A DNA stretch of 64,000 bases from NCBI RefSeq assembly GCF_030816715.1, contig NZ_JAUSYH010000001.1, positions 2,728,001-2,792,000 of the forward strand, in the 5' to 3' direction. The position numbers and the translations under genes are program-made. This DNA is from Streptomyces achromogenes (lineage in GTDB: Bacteria; Actinomycetota; Actinomycetes; Streptomycetales; Streptomycetaceae). Below are positions 57,444 to 64,000 of this stretch, one piece after another (the first letter of the stretch is position 1; every line of letters begins with the position of its first letter). A model generated the notes under the pieces. That model was given only the letters and a program-made list of their open reading frames with translations. It was not told the DNA's origin and ran no database searches.

Positions 57444-58550
57444 GTGATCGATCCGACGGGGCGGCAGAGGCGGACGGAACGGCAGGGACTGCCGTGCCCG
57501 GAGTGCGGAGCGCTCCGGGCACCCGACAACACCCCGTCCTGCGCCTGCGCCCGGCGGGTCTCCGACGCCCTGCGCGACACGCGCACGGCGGAGGCGGCCG
57601 CCGCGGAGGACTTCGATCCGTTGCGCATACGGCCATACGTGGAACTCGACGAAGCGGAACCCGACGGGACGAACGGGCGGGGCGCGAACGGGCCGGGCAC
57701 GACCGGCGCGAGCGGCGTTCCCCGGGGTACCGACGTGACGATGCCGATGGCGGCGGTTCCGGCCGACGCGACGATGCCCCTGCGCCGCGTGGACCCCGCC
57801 GGCCCGCCACGGGACGTCACGGCGGCCCTGCCCACTGCGCTCCCCCCTGCGGGCTCCGAGCCCGGTACGACCGATCTACGGCTGTTCGAGACGGCTTACG
57901 CCGGTGCGACACGCGCCCACGAGGAACCCCCCCGTCCGCGCCGCCGCCGGCTCCTGCTGGTCGCGACGACCGGCGCCGTCGTCGCCGTGGTGACGGCGGC
58001 CGGGTTCGCCGCCGGGCTGTTCTCCTACGAGAAGCCGACCCGCGAGAGCGCGACCCCCGAGGACGTGCGGGCCGCTGTGCCCGCCCCGAGCGTCGGCGCG
58101 TCCTCCGCGTCGCCGTCGGCGAGCCGCTCCGCGTCCCCGTCCGCCTCCGAGGCCCCGCCGCCGGCCCCCGAGACCGAGCGCCCGTCGCCGTCCGCGACAC
58201 CGGAGAGCGCCTCGCCGTCCGCGTCGCCGTCGACCGAGACGAGCCCGGCGACCCCGACCGCCGACGCCTCCCGCGCCTCGGGCCCCGACAAGGCGGCCGA
58301 CGCCGTCCAGAACGGCGCCGTGGGCGCCGTCCCGCTGCGGCGCGGCGACCAGGGGACCGAGGTGACCGAACTGCAACTGCGGCTGAAGGCGGTGTCCTTC
58401 TACGACGGCGAGGCCGACGGCTCCTTCAGCGGAGAGGTCGAGGACGCCCTGCGCAACTACCAGCGGTCCCGGGGCGCGACGGAGGACGGCCTGGGCGTGT
58501 ACGGCCCGGTGACCCGGGCCTGCCTGGAATCAGAGACGAAGGAGCCGTAG
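57444..58550 (+). CDS. Membrane protein with peptidoglycan-binding domain
   Basis: 368 residues. N-terminal zinc-ribbon-like CPECGALRAPDNTPSCAC, a charged cytoplasmic region, one membrane helix (LLLVATTGAVVAVVTAAGFAAGLF), a Ser/Pro-rich extracellular stalk and a C-terminal PG-binding-1 domain (PLRRGDQGTEVTELQLRL, YGPVTRACLE). It links a cytoplasmic sensor-like module to the wall. GTG 57444 is preferred over the ATG frame opening at 57393 because the zinc ribbon follows closely and GGGGAGGG is upstream. Confidence 0.85.
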   Translation: MIDPTGRQRRTERQGLPCPECGALRAPDNTPSCACARRVSDALRDTRTAEAAAAEDFDPLRIRPYVELDEAEPDGTNGRGANGPGTTGASGVPRGTDVTMPMAAVPADATMPLRRVDPAGPPRDVTAALPTALPPAGSEPGTTDLRLFETAYAGATRAHEEPPRPRRRRLLLVATTGAVVAVVTAAGFAAGLFSYEKPTRESATPEDVRAAVPAPSVGASSASPSASRSASPSASEAPPPAPETERPSPSATPESASPSASPSTETSPATPTADASRASGPDKAADAVQNGAVGAVPLRRGDQGTEVTELQLRLKAVSFYDGEADGSFSGEVEDALRNYQRSRGATEDGLGVYGPVTRACLESETKEP

Positions 58551-58636
58551 GCGCCACCCGGAACCGGTGGACACCCGGAAGCCCGGAGGACAACCGGAAC
58601 CGGTGGACACCCGGAGCCGGACGAGGCCGTACGGGC

Positions 58637-59293
58637 TCAGCCGATCCGGATCCGTACCCCCGCCTCCCCCGCACCCGTGGCCTCCACGCGCACCTCGCGG
58701 AGATCGCGCACGACCGCGTCCGGCCCGTGGGCCGCCGCTCGCGGTCCCACACCGACGACCCGCATCCCGGCGGCCCGCCCCGCCTCGATGCCCGCGCCGG
58801 AGTCCTCGAAGACGACGCACCGCGCCGGGTCGACCCCCAACTCCGCCGCGCCCTTCAGAAAGCCCTCGGGGTCCGGCTTGCTCGCGCCCACCGACTCCGC
58901 GGTCACGCACACCTCGGGGAGTTCCAGCCCCGCCGCGGCCATCCGGGCCGTCGACAGCGGGACGTCCGCCGAGGTGACCAGCGCGTGCGGGACGCCGCGC
59001 AGGGAGGCGAGGAACCCGGGCGCGCCGGGCACCGGGACGACGCCGTCCAGGTCGGCGGTCTCCGCCGCCAGCATCCGCGCGTTGTCCTCGAGGTTCAGCC
59101 GCATGGGCCGGCCGGGCAGCAGCACGGCCATCGAGGCATGCCCCTGCCGGCCGTGGACGACCTTCATGACCTCGTCGCCGTCGAGTCCGTGCGCGTCGGC
59201 CCAGCGCCGCCAGATCCGCTCCACGACGGCGTCGGAGTTCACGAGGGTGCCGTCCATGTCGAGAAGGAGGGCGTGGGCGGTGAGGACCGGCAT
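58637..59293 (-). CDS. HAD-family sugar-phosphatase-like hydrolase
   Basis: 218 residues. Motif I LLLDMDGTLVNS (D-x-D), motif II LVTSAD, motif III K in SKPDPEGF and motif IV VFEDSGAGIEAG. This is the beta-phosphoglucomutase/sugar-phosphatase branch of HAD enzymes. ATG 59293 has GGGAG 6 nt upstream. Cytoplasmic; substrate unknown. Confidence 0.9.
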   Translation of the reverse strand: MPVLTAHALLLDMDGTLVNSDAVVERIWRRWADAHGLDGDEVMKVVHGRQGHASMAVLLPGRPMRLNLEDNARMLAAETADLDGVVPVPGAPGFLASLRGVPHALVTSADVPLSTARMAAAGLELPEVCVTAESVGASKPDPEGFLKGAAELGVDPARCVVFEDSGAGIEAGRAAGMRVVGVGPRAAAHGPDAVVRDLREVRVEATGAGEAGVRIRIG

Positions 59294-59561
59294 CAGTGGC
59301 TCCCGTACGTCATCGGTGGCTCTCGTACGCAAGGACAAGGCGGCCCCGCCCGCCGGTCAGGGAAAACGAGCGGGAGCCACTTTGTTCCCCCACGGTACAA
59401 AACAAGGATCCCCCGGCGCCACCCGGCCCACCTCGCCCAGCGGGCCCGGGTCCGCCGAGTGCCCCCGGTCCGCCGGGTGCCCCGGGTACCCCGGTCCGCC
59501 CGGCGCCCCACGCCCGGCACCCCGCCTCCCGCAGCCCGCAGCCCGCGTCCCGCCGCCCGCC

Positions 59562-60143
59562 TCAGCCGGTGATCGCCTCCCAGAGGCTCCACACGCCCAG
59601 CAGCAGCATCAACAGGGCCGCGATCCGGGTGATCAGCGTCAGCGGCACCCGCTTCATCAGGGCTTTGCCGCCGACGATGCCGAGGCCGGCCACCGCCCAC
59701 AGCGCCAGCACCGCGCCCAGGCCGACGGAGAGCGGGTCGTCGTAGCGGGCGGCCAGGTTGGCCGTCATGATCTGGGTGAGGTCGCCGAACTCGGCGACGA
59801 GGATCAGCATGAAGCCCGCGCCGGCGACCTTCCAGAAGGACTGGTCCTCCGGCCGCCGGACCTCCTCGTCGTCCTCGTCCTTCTTCAGCAGCAGCACGGC
59901 CGCGCCGCCGAGGAAGAGGACGCCGGTCAGCGCGTGCACGATCTGCTGCGGCAGCAGGGTGAGCACGCTGCCCGCCGCGACGGCGAGCGTGACGTGCAGG
60001 GCGAAGGCGGCGGCGATGCCGGCGAAGACGTACGAGGCGCGGTAGCGGGTGCCGAGGACGAGTCCGGCCAGGGCGGTCTTGTCCGGCAGTTCTGCCAGGA
60101 AGACGACGCCGAAGACGAGCGCCGTCACGGTGATGCTGATCAA
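59562..60143 (-). CDS. GDT1/TMEM165-family Mn2+ exporter
   Basis: 193 residues, six to seven helices. The two signature motifs AELPDKTALAGL and AEFGDLTQIMT (E-x-G-D-[KR]-like) are present. The family exports manganese (or Ca2+). TTG at 60143 chosen with GAGG 4 nt upstream. A yybP-ykoY riboswitch lies upstream, giving Mn2+-dependent expression. Confidence 0.88.
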   Translation of the reverse strand: MISITVTALVFGVVFLAELPDKTALAGLVLGTRYRASYVFAGIAAAFALHVTLAVAAGSVLTLLPQQIVHALTGVLFLGGAAVLLLKKDEDDEEVRRPEDQSFWKVAGAGFMLILVAEFGDLTQIMTANLAARYDDPLSVGLGAVLALWAVAGLGIVGGKALMKRVPLTLITRIAALLMLLLGVWSLWEAITG

Positions 60144-60233
60144 GGTTCCTCTATCGGTCGGGGCCGCCCCGCCGAGAGTGCTGCAGTCCTTGCGAAGATC
60201 CTCACGAAGACGCCTCGGCACGGCAGCACACGT

Positions 60234-60257
60234 CATCCGTGCCGTGCGGCACGGATG
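60234..60257 (-). terminator. Stem-loop downstream of riboswitch
   Basis: CATCCGTGCCG (60234-60244) and CGGCACGGATG (60247-60257) are perfect 11-bp arms just after the aptamer on the transcribed strand; a likely expression-platform terminator. Confidence 0.55.
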
Positions 60258-60382
60258 GGCACTGCTTGCCGAAGGTCTCGCCGGCGGGCCCCGTCATCAC
60301 GGACTCGCCTCCGGGCGCCGGCTCAGACGAGCTGAGCAGTATGTCGACGGTCCGGCGAAGAGCTACTCCCCTTCTGCGCCGT
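60255..60382 (-). ncRNA. yybP-ykoY manganese riboswitch
   Basis: On the minus strand the leader reads AAGGGGAGTAGCTC near its 5' end (60361-60375) and GCGAGACCTTCGGCAAGC near its 3' end (60264-60282). These two conserved parts of the yybP-ykoY family flank GC-rich stems. The downstream GDT1-type exporter is a standard target. Confidence 0.82.
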
Positions 60383-60529
60383 CCAGTGTACGAGATCGTT
60401 CCGCCGTAGACCTTGTCGTGTCATGCACTCGTCACTAACTTCTCATCGGACGCACATCTCCCCGCAACGCGGCGGCGCGAGCATTCCCACGCCCGTGCTG
60501 CAACACCCCGCCTCCCCAACGGAGTTCGC

Positions 60530-61174
60530 ATGTCGAAGTTCTACGCGCGTGGACGGCTGAGCGCAACAGCCGCCCTCACCGCCCTCATAGCCTCGGTCGG
60601 GCTGTTCCAGGCCCCGACCGCCTCCGCCGCCCTGCCCACCCCGGTCTCCGCCGCCACCGCCCGCACCTACCTCGCCTCGCTCACCGTGAAGGCCGAGAGC
60701 CGCACCGGCTACGACCGCGACCTGTTCCCCACCTGGATCACCATCAGCGGCACGTGCAACACGCGTGAGTACATCCTCAAGCGGGACGGTACGAACGTCG
60801 TCACCAACTCCGCCTGCACCGCCACCAGCGGCAGCTGGTTCTCCCCCTACGACGGCGCCACCTGGACCGCCGCCTCCGACCTCGACATCGACCACCTGGT
60901 CCCGCTCGCCGAGGCCTGGGACTCCGGGGCGAGCGCCTGGACCACCGCCCGGCGCCAGTCCTTCGCCAACGACGTGACCCGCCCGCAGCTCATCGCCGTC
61001 ACGGACAACGTGAACCAGTCCAAGAGCGACCAGGACCCGGCCGAGTGGATGCCGTCGGTCACCTCGTACCGCTGCACCTACGTGCGCGCCTGGGTGCAGG
61101 TGAAGTACTACTACGGCCTCTCGGTGGACTCCGCCGAGAAGAGCGCGCTGACGAGCTATCTCGCCGGCTGCTGA
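60530..61174 (+). CDS. Secreted HNH (GmrSD-C/DUF1524-like) nuclease
   Basis: 214 residues. Signal peptide to ASAA (about residue 35), then a domain with DIDHLVPLAEAWDSGASAWTTARRQSFANDVTRPQLIAV and NQSKSDQDPAEWMP, the His-Me-finger arrangement of the DUF1524 family. Extracellular nucleases of this type are common in Streptomyces. ATG 60530 has GGAG 6 nt upstream. Two cysteine pairs may form disulfides. Confidence 0.9.
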   Translation: MSKFYARGRLSATAALTALIASVGLFQAPTASAALPTPVSAATARTYLASLTVKAESRTGYDRDLFPTWITISGTCNTREYILKRDGTNVVTNSACTATSGSWFSPYDGATWTAASDLDIDHLVPLAEAWDSGASAWTTARRQSFANDVTRPQLIAVTDNVNQSKSDQDPAEWMPSVTSYRCTYVRAWVQVKYYYGLSVDSAEKSALTSYLAGC

Positions 61175-61252
61175 CCGGTCCGCGGCCGCCCGGCACTCCC
61201 CGCGGGCCCTCGTCGTTCCGTACCGTACGGTGCGACGGAGGAGGGCGATCAC

Positions 61253-62935
61253 GTGGCCGGACTGCGGCTGGGACCACTGCTGAGATACGCCGACGGCTCG
61301 TCCGCGACCGTATGGGTCGAGGCGAGCCGTCCGTGCGCCGCCGAGGTGCGCTGTGCCGACGGTGCGGCCGGCGCCGCCCGCACCTTCCAGGTGGCGGGCC
61401 ACCACTACGCGCTGGTCGAGGTGACCGGCCTGACGGCGGGCACCTCGACGGCCTACGAGGTCTTCCTCGACGGGTCACACGTGTGGCCGCCGCCCGACTC
61501 CCCCTTCCCGCCCTCCGAGATCCACTCCCCCGCCGCCGAACGCGACGGGAGCGGGGGCGGGAACCGGGACGGGGACGGCGGCGCGCACGGCGGCGACGCC
61601 GTCCGGGTGGCGTTCGGCTCCTGCCGCTGGGCGGCGCCCCCGGCCGGCGGGAACGACCCGGTCGGCCCCGACGCCCTGGACGGCCTGGCGGCGCGCCTCG
61701 CCGCCGACCCGGCCGCCGAACGCCCGGACGTCCTGCTGCTGCTGGGCGACCAGGTGTACGCCGACGAGGTCTCCGACGCGACCCGGGAGCGGATCGACGC
61801 CCGCCGCGGCCTGACCGATCCGCCGGGCGCCGAGGTCGCGGACTACGAGGAGTACACCTGGCTCTACTACGAGTCCTGGCGCGACCCCGGGGTGCGCTGG
61901 CTGCTGTCCACCGTACCGACCTGCATGGTCTTCGACGACCACGACGTGATCGACGACTGGAACACCTCCGCGGCCTGGCTGGCCGACATGCGGGGCACCG
62001 CCTGGTGGCGCGAGCGGGTGCTGAGCGGCCTGATGTCGTACTGGGTGCACCAGCACCTCGGGAACCTCTCACCGGCCGAACTGGCCACCGACCCGCTCTA
62101 CGCGGCCGTACGCGACGCGCCCGACGGCACCGACGTGCTGCGCGCCTTCGCCGACCGGGCGGACACCGACCCGGAGTCCGTGCGGTGGAGCTACCGGCGC
62201 GACTTCGGGCGGGTCCGGCTGCTGATCGTGGACAGCCGGGCGGCGCGGGTCCTCGAGGAGGACCGGCGCGCGATGCTCGACGAGGGCGAGCGGGCGTGGC
62301 TGCGCGCCCAGGTCCTCGACCGTCCCGGCTCCTACGACCACCTTCTCCTCGGCTCCTCGCTGCCCTGGCTGCTGCCGCACCTGGTGCACGACGCCGAGGA
62401 GTGGGACGCGGCGCTGTGCCGGGGTGAGCGCGGCGCGCGCTGGGCCCGCTTCGGGGAGAAGCTGCGGCGCGGCGCGGACCTGGAGCACTGGGCGGCCTTC
62501 CCCGAGTCCTTCGCCGAGCTGGCGGAGCTGATCGCCGACACGGGGGCCGGGGCGGACGCGCCGGCGAGCGTGCTGGTGCTCTCCGGGGACGTGCACCACG
62601 CCTACGTGGCCGAGGCGCGCTGGCGCGACACGCCCGGGCCGGACGCCCGGGTGCTGCAGCTCACCTGCTCGCCCGTCCACAACTCCGTCCCCCTGACGAT
62701 CCGGGTGGGCTTCCGCTTCGGCTGGAGCGCCCTGGCCCGCGCGCTCGGCCGGCGGCTGCGCCGGCACGGCCGCTGCCCGCGCCTTCCCGTCACCTGGCGC
62801 AAGAAGGGCGGTCCGTGGTTCGGCAACCAGCTCATGTCGCTGACCCTGCGCGGCCGTTCCGCCCGCTTGCGGCTGGAGCAGGCGCAGCAGGACGGGTCGC
62901 TCGCCACGGTGGAGGAATCCGACCTCACCTCCTGA
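61253..62935 (+). CDS. PhoD-like metallophosphatase
   Basis: 560 residues. Metallophosphatase motifs LLLLGDQVYADEV, VFDDHDVIDDWNTS, SSLPWLLP and LSGDVHHAYVAE. No signal peptide is seen, so it is a cytoplasmic alkaline-phosphatase-D-type enzyme unlike secreted Tat-dependent PhoD. GTG start 61253. Confidence 0.9.
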   Translation: MAGLRLGPLLRYADGSSATVWVEASRPCAAEVRCADGAAGAARTFQVAGHHYALVEVTGLTAGTSTAYEVFLDGSHVWPPPDSPFPPSEIHSPAAERDGSGGGNRDGDGGAHGGDAVRVAFGSCRWAAPPAGGNDPVGPDALDGLAARLAADPAAERPDVLLLLGDQVYADEVSDATRERIDARRGLTDPPGAEVADYEEYTWLYYESWRDPGVRWLLSTVPTCMVFDDHDVIDDWNTSAAWLADMRGTAWWRERVLSGLMSYWVHQHLGNLSPAELATDPLYAAVRDAPDGTDVLRAFADRADTDPESVRWSYRRDFGRVRLLIVDSRAARVLEEDRRAMLDEGERAWLRAQVLDRPGSYDHLLLGSSLPWLLPHLVHDAEEWDAALCRGERGARWARFGEKLRRGADLEHWAAFPESFAELAELIADTGAGADAPASVLVLSGDVHHAYVAEARWRDTPGPDARVLQLTCSPVHNSVPLTIRVGFRFGWSALARALGRRLRRHGRCPRLPVTWRKKGGPWFGNQLMSLTLRGRSARLRLEQAQQDGSLATVEESDLTS

Positions 62936-63165
62936 CGGGTTCGCCCCGCCGAGTTGCCGAGCAGCCAGCTGATTACCCGTCAAAAAGGGTAATCCGCAAG
63001 GTGGTTGCTCTCTTATGCGTCAGTGATGGCTCAAGTTGAACTAGCAAGCATCAGTCGGCTCCCTCTAGCGTGACGGCTCGTTCGGTACCGCCGCCCCCGA
63101 CGACCGGGCCGGTCCACTCCCCTTTCAGGATCGGCCCGCCCGACACCGAAGGAGCACCCCCCACC

Positions 63166-63615
63166 ATGTCCGCTCGTCTCGACACCGCACAGCCGTACGC
63201 GGTCGGCCTCTACCGCATCGTCGTCGGCCTGCTCTTCACCTGCCACGGCGCGGCCTCGCTCTTCGGCGTCCTCGGCGCCGAGGCCGCCGGCCGCACCGTC
63301 GACGCCGGCGCCTGGCCCGGCTGGTACGCGGCCGTGATCCAACTCGTCTGCGGCAGCCTGGTGCTGGTCGGCCTCGGCACCCGGCCCGCCGCCTTACTCG
63401 CCTCGGGCTCCATGGCGTACGCGTACTTCAAGGTGCACCAGCCCCACGCCCTGTGGCCGATGGAGAACGGCGGCGAGGCGTCGGCGATGTTCTGCTGGGC
63501 CTTCCTGCTGCTGGTGTTCACCGGTTCCGGCGCCCTCGGCCTGGACCGCCTGGTCGCGAGCCGCACGGCCACGAAGCGGGAGCCCGCGACGCAGCAGGCC
63601 ACGGTCTCCGTCTGA
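63166..63615 (+). CDS. DoxX family membrane protein
   Basis: 149 residues with four membrane helices (GLYRIVVGLLFTCHGAASLFG; WYAAVIQLVCGSLVLVGLG; PAALLASGSMAYAYF; MFCWAFLLLVFTGSGALGL) and the DoxX KVHQPHALWPMENGGEAS loop. Members are linked to redox or sulfur metabolism; role here unknown. GAAGGAG lies 11 nt before ATG. Confidence 0.9.
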   Translation: MSARLDTAQPYAVGLYRIVVGLLFTCHGAASLFGVLGAEAAGRTVDAGAWPGWYAAVIQLVCGSLVLVGLGTRPAALLASGSMAYAYFKVHQPHALWPMENGGEASAMFCWAFLLLVFTGSGALGLDRLVASRTATKREPATQQATVSV

Positions 63616-63656
63616 CCCGGCCGCCCCGCCACGCTCCAGGGCACACACCGCCCCCC

Positions 63657-63697
63657 CCCATGACCGCCCGGCCGCGCGTCCGCCGGGCGGTCATGGG
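63657..63697 (+). terminator. Terminator after doxX-like gene
   Basis: 15-bp perfect arms CCCATGACCGCCCGG (63657-63671) and CCGGGCGGTCATGGG (63683-63697) with an 11-nt loop. Confidence 0.8.
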
Positions 63698-63858
63698 CAT
63701 CCCGCGGGTGAACGTGCTGTGCCGAACACACGAGCCCCCCGTGAATCCGCTGTCACACCCCGGGCGTACGCTGTATGGCTGTCATTGGCCGCACCTGCCG
63801 CTCCCCCGCGACACAGCGGCACGGTCGGTCGTCACGGGGGAGACACGGGGAGTTCGCG

Positions 63859-64000
63859 GTGTTCGACAGTGTGGGGGCGTTGCTCGGCAGCCCCTGGATC
63901 TACGCGGTGGTGGGCCTGTCGGTCCTCCTCGACGTGTTCCTGCCGGTGCTGCCCAGCGGGGTGCTCGTCATCACGGCGGCCACGGCCGCCGCGGCGGGCT
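63859..64000 (+). CDS. DedA/VTT-family membrane protein, 5' part only
   Basis: 47 codons before the window ends. GSPWIYAVVGLSVLLDVFLPVLPSGVLVITAA is the re-entrant start of SNARE-associated (DedA) proteins involved in lipid transport. GTG 63859 with GGGGAG upstream. Identity rests on the N-terminus alone. Confidence 0.7.
   Translation, partial: MFDSVGALLGSPWIYAVVGLSVLLDVFLPVLPSGVLVITAATAAAAG

Larger units (their letters stand above)
60144..60529. other. Divergent regulatory region, exporter and HNH nuclease
   Basis: 386 bp containing the manganese riboswitch and its stem-loop for the leftward gene, and the promoter for the rightward secreted nuclease gene. No gene is supported. Confidence 0.6.

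Noticed and set aside
58558-58616. Direct repeat CCGGAACCGGTGGACACC, two copies
   Set aside because: Lies in the short gap between convergent genes; only two copies, no flanking mobile features.
59400-59561. CCCGG-rich imperfect repeats between the HAD and GDT1 genes
   Set aside because: Low-complexity GC-rich filler without regular period or symmetry beyond chance for this composition.

Overview
The window is chromosomal DNA from a Streptomyces-like actinomycete. GC is very high throughout, GTG and TTG starts are frequent, many genes overlap by ATGA or GTGA, and several families typical of the genus are present (DUF397, SCO2322-type, SCO3933-type, a pSAM2-like integrative conjugative element).

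Left part (1-17.1 kb): core-like genes. A TetR regulator close to KstR sits near a ferredoxin-aldehyde dehydrogenase operon, a metallo-beta-lactamase-fold hydrolase and a divergent cyp125/fadA5 pair, the arrangement known from mycobacterial steroid side-chain catabolism. Three sites fit the KstR box TnnAACnnGTTnnA, two of them exactly, and a second inverted repeat is shared by the dehydrogenase and P450 promoters. Between these lies a five-gene operon behind a probable cobalamin riboswitch: an intrinsic-factor/terpenoid-cyclase-fold secreted protein, an SCO2322-type exported protein, EcfT, a fused double EcfA ATPase and an EcfS protein. It looks like a vitamin (probably corrinoid) ECF importer with its own surface binding proteins. 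A secreted lytic-transglycosylase-like protein and an RHH/PIN toxin-antitoxin pair lie alongside.

Accessory part (17.1-43 kb): an ISL3-family element with perfect 30-bp ends but a frameshifted transposase truncates an XRE regulator. Next comes a decayed orphan RHS toxin tip with a candidate immunity gene. An integrative conjugative element of about 10.6 kb follows (toxin-antitoxin genes, GntR regulator, SCO3933-type protein, FtsK-like transfer protein, Spd protein, rep, xis, int), itself carrying an IS481-type insertion. Its replication initiator gene has an in-frame TAA after 40 codons, so the element may be unable to replicate. Right of it are a 2325-residue RHS polymorphic toxin with Hint domain and toxin tip, an overlapping candidate immunity gene, and a 1230-residue LamG-type secreted protein. 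The orphan tip and the main RHS gene have the same orientation and the same Hint-end motif, so the conjugative element appears to have landed inside an RHS tip/immunity array.

Right part (43-64 kb): an acyltransferase; an operon of a CHAT caspase-like protease fused to WD40-type repeats, an unrecognised small partner, a dispanin (CD225) and a DUF2752 membrane protein, which is the best candidate here for an undescribed conflict or regulated-proteolysis system; a GT87/PAP2 bifunctional membrane enzyme; a minisatellite; an O-methyltransferase; an FHA-like protein; two related coiled proteins; a GNAT; a drug exporter fused to a winged helix; a peptidoglycan-binding protein; a HAD phosphatase; a GDT1-family manganese exporter behind a yybP-ykoY riboswitch; a secreted HNH nuclease; a PhoD-like phosphatase; DoxX; and the start of a DedA protein. 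No tRNA, rRNA or CRISPR array was seen.
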